From an uncultured Cellvibrio sp. (lineage in GTDB: Bacteria > Pseudomonadota > Gammaproteobacteria > Pseudomonadales > Cellvibrionaceae): a DNA stretch of 64,000 bases. Where the stretch lies: positions 1 through 64,000 of the forward strand of contig CAMLKG010000023.1 in NCBI GenBank assembly GCA_946480695.1, in the 5' to 3' direction. Numbering within the stretch: the stretch's first letter is position 1; every line of letters begins with the position of its first letter. The notes below the pieces were generated by a model. The model was not told the DNA's origin and did no database searches. It worked only from the letters and a program-made list of their open reading frames with translations. Both the position numbers and the translations under genes were made by a program. Positions 26,037 through 33,959 of the stretch are shown in pieces.

Positions 26037-27179
26037 TTACCTGATTTTTGTAAACTTTTTCGATTGAGTATTAAAGTACTGAATTTCACCGCCATTTGTT
26101 TTTATAACCTGATCGGGAACAGACCAAAAATCTTCTATTTTTGCCGCAGTAGATTTCAAAACTTCAACAACATCATTAATCCTATAAGTATTTGCCACTT
26201 TTTTAACAACCTCACCAGTATTACGGTCAAGTGCTATATCAGCTATACCTAACTTGCTTGGCTCGACTCCTAACTCACAATAATAATTTCCTTGATGGCC
26301 CAAAGGAATCTGATACTGGTTAACAATCTTACCTTTTGTTAATGAAACAACTTCAACTGGGCGAGAAAAATCTATTCCCAATAAGTGGCTATTAATTTTA
26401 GATTTTGGCAAACCCTGATTTTCGTAAAATTCATAAGCTATTTTTCGCCTAGCTGCTTTCTGCTTAGGAGAGTTTCCAATACCTTTTGCCAATTCAGCAT
26501 TATTATTGGACGATAGATCATTTGGTTTTGAAGATTGCGGTCCTACTGAAGGCACTTCCCTATCCACCGCCGTGGCAGGCATATATTCCAGTGGTTTGAC
26601 TGCCGGTGCTGAATTTCCTACCCGAACCTTGTAGGCCAGGATTTCCTTGTTTGCGAGGCCTTCAATAAACCTTTGGTTAAAATCCGTTTCCCGATCCAAT
26701 AATGCCGCCAGCGCTGGATTGCGGTGCGTACATAGTCGCAGTCCTTTTTCACCGACGTTGAGTGAGCTTACGAAATTTTGCGCTTCCTGCACGGAATTAA
26801 AACTGACCGGTGAGTGATCCTGGGGATGGGATTGCGGGCCGCGAATAAAGCAATAGCCCCAACCATTTCCTGTCGCTATAGCGGGCAAGCGCTCCAGGCG
26901 GGGAATTTTTACCAAACGCAAATCGCCACGTTGGCAGAGCTTAACAAGCTCGTGATAAATATCGTAGACGTGAAAGAAATTGTGCGGGACCGGAGTACCC
27001 AAACGCATTAACACTCCCCGCCATTGTTCGACGGGGATGGTTAATTCACGGGTGATGACGCTGAATAAATGCGCGGCATCAATTGTCGTTACCGGAATGC
27101 CGCAGGAAAAAACCTTATGCCCCCGGGCGAGCAATTGGTAATGCTCGCCCAAATAACCGGGGTAAATCAGGGGAATCAT
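26037..27179 (-). CDS. Polymorphic toxin A: same N-terminal module plus Ntox46/NADase-like C-terminal domain
   Basis: A 380-residue protein without signal peptide or known T6SS marker. AAGGAGGT lies seven bases before the ATG, 24 bases after the upstream lipoprotein stop. The N-terminal module lines up residue-for-residue with toxin B: GDLRLVKIPRL at 85-95, GP at 114, SVQEAQ at 129-134, linker EYMPATAVDREVP at 198-210. The toxin domain (about 242-375) has ARRKIAYEFYENQGL, GIDFSRPVEVV, QYQ, GHQGNYY, KLGI, VLKSTA, DFW and GGEIQYF (363-369). The C-terminal Ntox46-type block is better preserved than in toxin B. It is paired with a Tsi6-like immunity gene. The delivery route is unknown; the nearby T6SS is the obvious candidate. 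Confidence 0.85.
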   Translation of the reverse strand: MIPLIYPGYLGEHYQLLARGHKVFSCGIPVTTIDAAHLFSVITRELTIPVEQWRGVLMRLGTPVPHNFFHVYDIYHELVKLCQRGDLRLVKIPRLERLPAIATGNGWGYCFIRGPQSHPQDHSPVSFNSVQEAQNFVSSLNVGEKGLRLCTHRNPALAALLDRETDFNQRFIEGLANKEILAYKVRVGNSAPAVKPLEYMPATAVDREVPSVGPQSSKPNDLSSNNNAELAKGIGNSPKQKAARRKIAYEFYENQGLPKSKINSHLLGIDFSRPVEVVSLTKGKIVNQYQIPLGHQGNYYCELGVEPSKLGIADIALDRNTGEVVKKVANTYRINDVVEVLKSTAAKIEDFWSVPDQVIKTNGGEIQYFNTQSKKFTKIR

Positions 27180-27203
27180 GGAAACACCTCCTTGTGAAAC
27201 CTA

Positions 27204-29768
27204 TTAAGGCACTACATTCGCAGCCTTCGACAGTACTAATTGTTGGCCGCTTTGCAAATCCACCACCATCAATGCTTGCACACGATGATGGACGGTATAA
27301 AGCAACTCATTTTCTACATCGATTTGCGCCCCGATATAGTTTTTCTCATTATCAGGCCACACATCGGAAGTAGGATGTAACAAAGTCATTTCCGATATGA
27401 TGGAGCGTTCTGCCGTGTCCAAATCGACTGCGAATATATGGCCTGTGGTCATCTCAAGCACTATAAGCCGGTTACGTGGCTCATCCAGCGCAATGGCTTT
27501 AATGAGTTCAGACTCACCTGAGCCATAAGCATCGCCCGATCCAACTGATTCATTGGAAAAAACACTCCTTGCGCCGCTGGAGACATCCACAGCGATCACA
27601 GCATCATAGGAGGAACCTGATACCAAGTAACGATTATTCTTCTGGTCGAATACCAATCCGGTTGAAGTATCAAAGGGAATTGTACTGTCGGGAATACCTA
27701 AGAAAGCATCTGACAGAACTGACGTTTCCCAATTATCCAATCGTGTAGTGACTATTCCGCCAGTATTCACAGAACCCGCTCTCACTGCTGATATTAATAA
27801 AGGAACATCCCCGGTATTGTTGAGCGTGAGTACTCGATGGTTGATTCCATACTTTTCATCTTCATGAATGCTGTAATCATCGGGATTGTCGAGATTTACT
27901 TTGAGTATTGCATTTCCGCTTATAAGAGGAAAATAGCCATACTGACCGTTTTCATCAATTGCTCCCATGCCGAAACTGTTCAAGTTTTGTTGTCCAAAGT
28001 CGGCAAATGGTTTGCTGTTACCCGTCGAAATATCAATTTCCAAAATTTTAGATCTATTTTCATTGCTTTCTGTATAAAGTAAGCGATTTCTAGCTTCATC
28101 CAATACTAATCCCAAGGTAGAAGTCACAGGACTTCCCGAATCCGGAAACACCCCGCTGTAGTCCACGCGCTGTCTGACCACCACTTTATTAGCGAGGTCG
28201 GCTTCGGTTGTGTTGCCGCGATCATCGGTCGCAATAACTTTGATTTCATTTTCCGCATTCTCCGTTAAAGGAACTTTCGCGCTCCAGGTTGAAAAATCTT
28301 TTACACCATCAACTACAGATGGCGGAATTATTTCTATTTCGGGAACAGGTTCGCCCAAGCTATTGGTGACGACCAATTTCATACTGGTAATTGCATGGTC
28401 ATCTGTTGCTGTTCCGCGCACGTTTACGCTCATGGTTTCGCTCAGGGTGTAAGGCGTGGGGAATTGGAATTTGGCCACCGGAGGTGTTTCATCGGGCTTG
28501 GTGGTGACTGTAAATTTACCTTTAACACCGCCAATGGAGAGAGTGGCGCTGGTAGTGGTTTCGGTATCGTTGCCGGAGGTAACTCGGACGGTGATGGTTT
28601 GGTTAACCGACACAGTTCCGGCCGCAGCTGTAAATGCGCCGTTATTGATTGCGTAAAGCCCGCCGGTAATTGAAACCGGCACAGTGGTGTCAATGCCTTT
28701 TACGGTAATGGGCGCGGATGTGTAGGGAGTATTCAGGTCCGCATCGACCTTAGGGGCAAAGCTGAACGTATCCGGGGTTGAGTCTGGCAAGGTAGTGACA
28801 TTGAATGCAGCCTTCACACCGCCGACTGTAAGTTGGGCACTGCTGGTAGTGCTGTGGGCAGTGGATGCAGTCAATTTTACCACCACCGTTTGCGAGGGGT
28901 TGATGGTTCCCGCCGCACTGGTGAACGCCCCATTATCAATGGAGTATTGGCCACCGGTAATTGACACAGGTACAGCAATATCAAAACCCGAAAGGGTTAC
29001 CAACGCCGAGGTAACTTCCGCGCCGAGTGCCGCATTGGTTACCGGAGCCAGGGTGAAATTGTCGGGCGTTACATCGGGTGAGGTGGTCACACTGAATTCA
29101 GCGCTCACGCTGCCCACGGTCACAGTCGCTGCGGTTGAGGTATTGGTTTGGTTTGAGGCGGTGAGTTTTACCGTGAGTGTCTGGCCATTGGCAATGGTAC
29201 CTGCTGTTGTTGTAAAGGCACCGCCATCAATGGCGTATTCCCCACCGGTAATCGATACAGGTACCGCAATATCAATACCGGAAAGGGTTACCGGGGCGGA
29301 TGTGACTTCTGCGCTGAGGGCTGCATCGGTCACAGGAGCCAGGGTGAAGTTATTGGGCGTCGCATCAGCCAGTGTCGTCACGCTGAAATTGGCACTTACG
29401 CCACCCACCGTTATGGTTGCGGATGTAGCAGTATTGGTTTGATCGGATGCGGTGATCCTTACACTCAACGTTTGGCCATTGGCGATAGTACCGGCAGCGG
29501 ACGTAAAGGCGCCGCCATTGATGGAATATTCCCCACCGCTGATCGATACGGGCGCGGCAGTATTGATACCGGTAATAGTCACGGCGGGAGAGGTTACCAC
29601 CGCATTGGGTTCAGCATTGGTGGAGGCGGTGAAACTAATGGCGTTAGGGGTTGTGTCTACGGCGGGTTCTTTACTGCCGCCACCCCCTCCGCCACAGGCA
29701 GCGAGTGATACGACGCTCACTAGCAGCAGGGTTTGAAGGAATAGTGATGATCGTTTAGCTATCGCCAT
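27204..29768 (-). CDS. Surface or periplasmic lipoprotein with four Ig-like repeats and a beta-propeller-like C-terminus
   Basis: An 854-residue lipoprotein. Signal peptide and lipobox are clear (LAAC at residues 22-25), followed by six glycines. Residues about 36-417 are four ~95-residue repeats with the pattern VPVSITGGxYxIxxGAFT, AGT, TxVxxT, ATxxVGGVxAxFxVTT, consistent with Ig-like or cadherin-like modules. Another beta domain (PPVAKFQFPTPYTLSETMSV) leads to a C-terminal half of recurring units (LGLVLDEARNRLLYTE, ALDEPRNRLIVLEM, IDVENELLYTVHHR) typical of a beta-propeller. Upstream is the plasmid origin. Its stop is only 24 bases before toxin A, which has no room for its own promoter, so it probably heads the toxin operon. 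Whether it acts with the toxins is unknown. Confidence 0.85.
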   Translation of the reverse strand: MAIAKRSSLFLQTLLLVSVVSLAACGGGGGGSKEPAVDTTPNAISFTASTNAEPNAVVTSPAVTITGINTAAPVSISGGEYSINGGAFTSAAGTIANGQTLSVRITASDQTNTATSATITVGGVSANFSVTTLADATPNNFTLAPVTDAALSAEVTSAPVTLSGIDIAVPVSITGGEYAIDGGAFTTTAGTIANGQTLTVKLTASNQTNTSTAATVTVGSVSAEFSVTTSPDVTPDNFTLAPVTNAALGAEVTSALVTLSGFDIAVPVSITGGQYSIDNGAFTSAAGTINPSQTVVVKLTASTAHSTTSSAQLTVGGVKAAFNVTTLPDSTPDTFSFAPKVDADLNTPYTSAPITVKGIDTTVPVSITGGLYAINNGAFTAAAGTVSVNQTITVRVTSGNDTETTTSATLSIGGVKGKFTVTTKPDETPPVAKFQFPTPYTLSETMSVNVRGTATDDHAITSMKLVVTNSLGEPVPEIEIIPPSVVDGVKDFSTWSAKVPLTENAENEIKVIATDDRGNTTEADLANKVVVRQRVDYSGVFPDSGSPVTSTLGLVLDEARNRLLYTESNENRSKILEIDISTGNSKPFADFGQQNLNSFGMGAIDENGQYGYFPLISGNAILKVNLDNPDDYSIHEDEKYGINHRVLTLNNTGDVPLLISAVRAGSVNTGGIVTTRLDNWETSVLSDAFLGIPDSTIPFDTSTGLVFDQKNNRYLVSGSSYDAVIAVDVSSGARSVFSNESVGSGDAYGSGESELIKAIALDEPRNRLIVLEMTTGHIFAVDLDTAERSIISEMTLLHPTSDVWPDNEKNYIGAQIDVENELLYTVHHRVQALMVVDLQSGQQLVLSKAANVVP
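28480..29650 (-). repeat. Four tandem ~285-bp repeats in the lipoprotein gene
   Basis: Each unit encodes about 95 residues, from a TTxPDxTPxxFxxAP start to the VGGVxAxFxVTT end. Units two and three are the most alike at DNA level, suggesting recent duplication or homogenisation. Copy number may vary between strains. Confidence 0.8.
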
Positions 29769-30240
29769 GATGGTAATGACTCCTTTTTACGATGATTGGA
29801 TTATTGGGGTGATGTGCGCGGATAAATGGGTGGCGAAGTATGACAGGCTTCACGCTGGCTGTGTGTGATAGCAATTCCAGAATGCATAGGCAGGAATGTT
29901 GTTAATCCGCTTGGGAAATTTATCCATAAATAACCAGATCAAATTTAATGTTTTGTTGGAAAAGACTGCGGAAGTTGGATAGGAAAGTTGCCCAATGCTG
30001 TGGTCAATTGGGGCGAAATGGGTAAAAGCTGTGGTAAACGCGCAGCGTTTTCCAGGGTTTTTGCCCATGGTGCGTAGCATCGTCCCGATTGTCCATCAGC
30101 GGTAATAGGTGGAATTCAGGAAAAGAAAAGTTACTAATCCAGTTAATAAGGATAGGGTTAGTATTGGTTAATAAACTGTTACAGTTTGCGAGGGCCTTGC
30201 CTGTTCTCGTTGCGCGTACCGGCTGCGTGGTCAGATTCTC
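29769..30240. promoter_or_regulatory. AT-rich flank of the plasmid origin; lipoprotein promoter region
   Basis: About 470 bases with no convincing gene. It holds a DnaA-box-like TTATCCATA (29920-29928) and an AT-rich stretch with repeated TTAATAA/GGTTA words at about 30130-30180, which could be the strand-opening region. The promoter of the downstream lipoprotein must lie near 29770-29850. A 76-codon minus-strand ORF here has no features and is not called. Confidence 0.5.
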
Positions 30241-30335
30241 GAAATAACGTGGTTAAAAACACGACTTGGTGTGGTTAAAACAACGAAATAACAGTGGTTT
30301 AATTCACGATTAAATGGTGGTTAGAAACCCGATAG

Positions 30336-30343
30336 TATCCACA
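30336..30343 (+). promoter_or_regulatory. DnaA box (TATCCACA)
   Basis: TATCCACA, preceded by G, matches eight of nine positions of the DnaA box TTATCCACA. It sits between the fourth and fifth iterons. Iteron plasmids commonly need host DnaA at such a site. Confidence 0.6.
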
Positions 30344-30417
30344 GGTTTTCAGGTGGGAAATTTGCGGCCAGACGCAGTTTTTCCTGTGGTTAAAAGCACG
30401 AACAGCATACTCACGAA

Positions 30418-30432
30418 AACATACTGTATGTT
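30418..30432. promoter_or_regulatory. 15-bp perfect palindrome in the origin, shared with the parA leader
   Basis: AACATAC-T-GTATGTT is a perfect 7-1-7 inverted repeat. Its left arm also occurs as AACATACAGTACATA at 33916-33930 upstream of parA. This suggests one plasmid regulator binds both sites, linking replication with partition control. Confidence 0.55.
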
Positions 30433-30596
30433 ATTAGGAACTTTGGTGAGAGCTGTATTTATTCCGATTGATAAATAGGCAGATTTTGCAGCGCCATCCC
30501 CCGTGTTGCCCATTAAAGGTGGTTAAAACCACGATGGATGGTGGGCTGCGTGGTTGAAATCACGATATATGTTGGTGCAGTCCAGCCTGCCCAGGC

Positions 30597-31451
30597 CTAG
30601 TCGCCGGATGTCGATTGCTTGTCTTTTAAAAAGGCTGCCCTGTCCTGGTAAACCTGGATTTTCTCGATAGTCCCGGTTTCTTTGGCGGTTTTGTATTCGA
30701 TGAAATAATCGGGAATTGCCTGTTCCTGGACCAGGGCCTTTATTTTGCGCCGGAATTCCCGCAGCTCCGATTTAACACCAAACTTACCGTAAAGCGTTTC
30801 CAGGCCAATTTCCCAATAAGTCTGGTTGCCGCAGTGTTTACGGCAAAGTTCGTACATGCGCCGGTCATAAGGTGAACGCAATTTAAAATAGTCACGGTTA
30901 TAGGTAAGGATGCGATGGTTGGTGATGGAAGCAAACAGGTGTTCCGATAATACAACTTCAATGTAATCCAGTCGCCCGTTTTTATCCGTTACTGTGGTCC
31001 CCGAATCGATCAGGCCAAACACTTCGCCTTTTTTATTTTCCGCATTGCCGATATTGCTTTTGAATGTGGTACCGCGCAGCCGTGCCAGGGTATCGGTAAT
31101 GGCGGCGTAGGAACGTCCATCAGTATTGCGGTTGGTGCTGATCAAATAATCGTAAGCCGTAATTTTCAGCCGACGGGTAACGGTTTTGCCGCGGTTTAAT
31201 GCCTCGGCGATTTGGCCGAAGCAATAAAGCAATAGATCCTTGTCATGGATCGTCGCCCGACCGTTGACCGAGGGGATTATTTCCAGCCAATTGCCTGCGG
31301 CGTTTTCGTAGCGGAATACCTCGGTGTCCGGTTTTGAGCTGATGGCGAAAATGGGGTATTCCATTGAATGCAAGTCGCTTTTAGGCGCGATATCGATAAT
31401 ATCGGCAACAAACAAATCCAGTTGGTCGGCTTTATCGATCAGTTGGCTCAT
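30597..31451 (-). CDS. repA: Plasmid replication initiator RepA (RPA family)
   Basis: A 284-residue protein matching the plasmid 'replication initiator protein A' family. Features run in order: MEYPIFAISSKPDTEVFRYE, GRATIHDKDLLLYCFGQIAE, RLKITAYDYLISTNRNTDGR, SYAAITDTLARLRGTTFKSN, IEVVLSEHLFASITNHRILT, YFKLRSPYDRRMYELCRKHC, FRRKIKALVQEQAIPDYFIE. This is the duplicated winged-helix layout that binds iterons, and the iteron array follows the stop codon directly. The start overlaps the stop of the RHH-like gene as ATGA, so repA is the last gene of the parA-parB-rhh-repA operon and its translation is coupled. It is full length and intact, so replication activity is plausible. Confidence 0.93.
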   Translation of the reverse strand: MSQLIDKADQLDLFVADIIDIAPKSDLHSMEYPIFAISSKPDTEVFRYENAAGNWLEIIPSVNGRATIHDKDLLLYCFGQIAEALNRGKTVTRRLKITAYDYLISTNRNTDGRSYAAITDTLARLRGTTFKSNIGNAENKKGEVFGLIDSGTTVTDKNGRLDYIEVVLSEHLFASITNHRILTYNRDYFKLRSPYDRRMYELCRKHCGNQTYWEIGLETLYGKFGVKSELREFRRKIKALVQEQAIPDYFIEYKTAKETGTIEKIQVYQDRAAFLKDKQSTSGD

Positions 31452-31909
31452 GGATACTCCCCCTTGCCCTGCCCTTCGGACGGGTTTCCGTCATCGGGTT
31501 GCGGTAACCATTGGCTGCGTGTCTCCTTGGGAGACAGTTGCATTCCGGCCAGTGCAAGCAAATGTTGGGTGATGGCGGTGCGCAAAAGTGAGCTGCGATC
31601 CTTACGTACCCCCTCTTCCTGGATGACTTGTTCGAGCACGAGGTTGATCTTCTCATCCAGTTCCGCAGTGAGGGTGACAGGTATGGCTTCGGTGGAGCCG
31701 GGAACAATAAACTCTTCCGCGATCAAATTGGCTGCGTCTGAACGCTGGAGGAAGTGATGGGTAATGTCTTCGATCCAGCGTGACCGCTGCTTTTTGTTGT
31801 AACCGCTCCCGGCCATGGCGAGGTCAATTTTTTCCAGCATTGGCCTGGGAATACGGATGCTCGAGCGCGTGCCCTTGTCTGACGTTTTGGGCAATGAAAA
31901 CTTGGTCAA
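31448..31909 (-). CDS. Plasmid protein with two ribbon-helix-helix-like segments
   Basis: A 153-residue basic protein between parB and repA, overlapping each by four bases (ATGA). Residues about 16-55 (RSSIRIPRPMLEKIDLAMAG, NKKQRSRWIEDITHHFLQRS) and about 75-120 (IPVTLTAELDEKINLVLEQV, RKDRSSLLRTAITQHLLALA) each resemble a strand followed by two helices, as in RHH DNA-binding proteins. The tail is proline- and glutamine-rich. It may be a copy-number or partition regulator. I do not recognise a named family, so the DNA-binding call is by pattern. A parS-like palindrome lies inside this gene. Confidence 0.75.
   Translation of the reverse strand: MTKFSLPKTSDKGTRSSIRIPRPMLEKIDLAMAGSGYNKKQRSRWIEDITHHFLQRSDAANLIAEEFIVPGSTEAIPVTLTAELDEKINLVLEQVIQEEGVRKDRSSLLRTAITQHLLALAGMQLSPKETRSQWLPQPDDGNPSEGQGKGEYP
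31520..31536. promoter_or_regulatory. parS: parS-like palindrome 1
   Basis: TGTCTCC-TTG-GGAGACA, a perfect 7-3-7 inverted repeat inside the RHH-like gene. It shares the core of the sites at 32955-32975 and 33960-33974. Placement within the par operon and the repetition of one palindrome support a ParB centromere site. Confidence 0.7.
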
Positions 31910-32937
31910 CCTTTCTCTCCTTCAATGGCGGCAATCAGGCGGTTAATTGCCTCATTAATATCGGCTGTTTTGGTCAGGTTTAATGAATGCAGGGTCGATT
32001 CGAGTTTCAATTGCCTGGCCGCTGCCTTAAGCAACTCACCTACGGAAGCGGCTTGGGATTTATCCACGAGCTTGATGCTGGCTTTGGCTTTCGGTTCCAG
32101 GCGTGCACCGCTAAGTTTAATTTTTAGTTGTTCCGGGGTTAGCTGTGCCAGCGCAGCCGCCGCTTTAAGGTCGTTTACCTTGCCGGCCCGGATCGCTTCC
32201 ATCAGTAAATTGTCAGGATAACGTAGTACGGCAAGGTAGCGTTGGCTTTCCGCCCTGCTCCGCCCCAAGATCTTGCTGAGTTTTGTTACCGAGGTTTGCT
32301 GGAAGCCTTCCTCGGCAGCCAATAGCTTCCTTACATGTTCCAGGCGTTCCCACAAATTCATATCCTGGCGATGGACATTCTCCTCCCATTGCAAGGCGTC
32401 AATCTGGTGGCGGGAATATTGTTGGTCGAGGATTCGCGCCGCGATATGGGTTTCGCCGAGCAGCAGATGTGCCAGCAGGCGTCGTTCGCCGGCGATCAGG
32501 TGAAAGGTGCTTTCGTCGCGCCAAACCACTATGGGGTGTAATAGGCGATCCGCAGACTTAAGCGATGCGGCGAAGCCCACCAGTGATTCCAGATCCCCAA
32601 CCGCTTTGCCGCTAAGCCCCATTTCATTGGCGACCTTTGCGATGTAATCCTCGATCCAGTCAGTAGCGTCATCGGCATCGAACAAAGCCCTATCCAAGGG
32701 GTATTTGCTGGCGATAGTGCCGACTTGATCTTGCGTTAATGCAAGTTTACGAGGGTTTTCGGGGTCGCAAACGATGTAGGAAACCGGAATGGTTTTGGCC
32801 ACTATGGCCTTGATGCTCGCGGCGGTTGCCACTTGGGCAGCCACCGAACCGGCCCACTTTTCGGCGTTGGATTCATTGGGATCAATCTTGCCGGTGCTGA
32901 CGCGATTGCCGCTGGCGCTACCAAATTTTCGGGCCAT
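31906..32937 (-). CDS. parB: Plasmid partition protein ParB
   Basis: A 343-residue ParB-family CTPase/DNA-binding protein. The N-terminal domain has DPENPRKLALTQDQVGTIA and, near residues 135-150, FHLIAGERRLLAHLLLGETH, the GERR motif of the CTP-binding fold. A helix-turn-helix follows (TSVTKLSKILGRSRAESQRY), then a C-terminal dimerisation region with coiled character. AAGGAG lies eight bases before the ATG. It is encoded 44 bases after parA, with a parS-like palindrome in between, and overlaps the next gene by four bases. Confidence 0.93.
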   Translation of the reverse strand: MARKFGSASGNRVSTGKIDPNESNAEKWAGSVAAQVATAASIKAIVAKTIPVSYIVCDPENPRKLALTQDQVGTIASKYPLDRALFDADDATDWIEDYIAKVANEMGLSGKAVGDLESLVGFAASLKSADRLLHPIVVWRDESTFHLIAGERRLLAHLLLGETHIAARILDQQYSRHQIDALQWEENVHRQDMNLWERLEHVRKLLAAEEGFQQTSVTKLSKILGRSRAESQRYLAVLRYPDNLLMEAIRAGKVNDLKAAAALAQLTPEQLKIKLSGARLEPKAKASIKLVDKSQAASVGELLKAAARQLKLESTLHSLNLTKTADINEAINRLIAAIEGEKG

Positions 32938-32954
32938 AGCCTGACTCCTTTATA

Positions 32955-32975
32955 GGTGTCTCCTTGGGAGACACC
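32955..32975. promoter_or_regulatory. parS: parS-like palindrome 2
   Basis: The longest copy: GGTGTCTCC (32955-32963), TTG, GGAGACACC (32967-32975), a perfect 9-3-9 inverted repeat in the short parA-parB gap. It could also form an RNA hairpin. There is no T-run on either side, which argues against a terminator and for a protein-binding site. Confidence 0.75.
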
Positions 32976-32981
32976 GAAGAA

Positions 32982-33899
32982 TTAATAGGATTCGTTAGGA
33001 AATATCTTGCTCAGGGTAAATGCACCTACAGAAGAACTTTGCTTGTGTGCTACATGCTGCGCCGATATTTGAAAGATACTGCGCGGAGAAATCCCCTTTA
33101 GGTCCCGCTCGGGAAACGCTGTGGATTGCGGCAGATAGACATCGGCCGGGAACATGATATTGCCCAGCTCGTGGTGCAACATTTCCAATGTGCTGCGATG
33201 GATATTGGTATTGGCGCGCACCTTATTGGGACAAAGCCCGATAAGGTTGAGTTGCTGCTGCTCATCGCGTGAAAAGTTTTCCGATTGGATAACCTGCAAC
33301 ATGGCATTGATACCTTGCAGGCTTTTTTCCTCCGGTTCGAACGGAATAATGGCATGGGTTGCCGCGCGTACCGCGGAGCGGAAAATCGGGTTGCGGCTGG
33401 GCCCGGTGTCCAGGATTATCAAATCATAGGTGTTGGCAACATCTTCCATATGCAGGAATTCCCCCAAGCGATCAATAATCAATGAGGCAATCTTCCCGGA
33501 GGCGTTATCGTATTCGCTGTTGATGCGTTCAAGCAGGGCAGGGTGTCCGACCATAACCTCCACTATATGTTCAAACCCGTTTTCCGGACGAATATAAGTA
33601 GGGTGGGGGAGAACCGCTTTACCGAAGAAGATATCAGCGATATTGGAGCGGGAATCCAGGTCCGGGTCGCCGTCATAATCGGGATGTAGCGGCGGCAGTT
33701 GTCCACCGGTTGCCTGGGGCGCGGTTTCCATGCCCACCCAATAATCCGATGAATTACATTGCATATCCAGGTCAACGACCAATACATTCTTATGCGCGAC
33801 TATGGCGGCATATTCCGCAATCACACTGGCCACGGTAGTTTTACCCACACCACCTTTTTGATTGAGTACCGCCAGGACTTTACTTCTATAGTGGACCAT
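32982..33899 (-). CDS. parA: Plasmid partition ATPase ParA
   Basis: A 305-residue ParA/MinD-type ATPase. The deviant Walker A is KGGVGKTT (residues 15-22), followed by VLVVDLDMQCNSSDYW (A'-type motif) and the Walker B-like LIILDTGPS. There is no N-terminal HTH, so this is a short, type Ib-like or chromosomal-style ParA. I chose the ATG at 33899 because AAGGAG sits seven bases upstream. The longer frame to 33938 starts inside a likely operator and lacks a ribosome-binding site. Palindromes at 33916-33945 and 33960-33974 occupy the leader, consistent with autoregulation and partition-complex assembly. Confidence 0.93.
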   Translation of the reverse strand: MVHYRSKVLAVLNQKGGVGKTTVASVIAEYAAIVAHKNVLVVDLDMQCNSSDYWVGMETAPQATGGQLPPLHPDYDGDPDLDSRSNIADIFFGKAVLPHPTYIRPENGFEHIVEVMVGHPALLERINSEYDNASGKIASLIIDRLGEFLHMEDVANTYDLIILDTGPSRNPIFRSAVRAATHAIIPFEPEEKSLQGINAMLQVIQSENFSRDEQQQLNLIGLCPNKVRANTNIHRSTLEMLHHELGNIMFPADVYLPQSTAFPERDLKGISPRSIFQISAQHVAHKQSSSVGAFTLSKIFPNESY

Positions 33900-33915
33900 T
33901 TCCGCACTCCTTAAT

Positions 33916-33945
33916 AACATACAGTACATAATATACATATGTTAT
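33916..33945. promoter_or_regulatory. Probable operator in the parA leader
   Basis: ATAACATA (33914-33921) and TATGTTAT (33938-33945) form a perfect 8-bp inverted repeat around an AT-rich centre. The left part, AACATACAGTACATA, repeats the arm of the origin palindrome at 30418-30432. The position just upstream of the parA start fits repression of the par-rep operon. Confidence 0.6.
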
Positions 33946-33959
33946 TCGTAGGGACAAGT

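Larger units (their letters stand above)
30248..30565. other. Plasmid replication origin: seven iterons
   Basis: Seven copies of a 16-bp iteron with consensus GTGGTTAAAANCACGA begin at 30249, 30271, 30294, 30317, 30386, 30519 and 30550. The first four are spaced 22-23 bases, two helical turns, and the fifth is at three times that interval, a classic RepA-binding array. Imperfect copies keep GTGG and ACGA/CCGA ends. The array lies just after the repA stop codon and includes a DnaA-box core and a 15-bp palindrome. It is the expected origin for the RepA encoded next to it. Confidence 0.88.

Noticed and set aside
29850..30080. 76-codon minus-strand ORF upstream of the lipoprotein gene
   Set aside because: No homology recognised, no good ribosome-binding site, within the non-coding origin flank.
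30248..30565. CRISPR array
   Set aside because: The repeats are 16 bp, imperfect, spaced 22-23 bases start to start, and next to repA; there are no cas genes. They are iterons.
32955..32975. Intrinsic terminator between parA and parB
   Set aside because: The stem is strong but no T-run follows on either strand. The same palindrome recurs twice nearby, one copy inside a gene, which fits a ParB site better.
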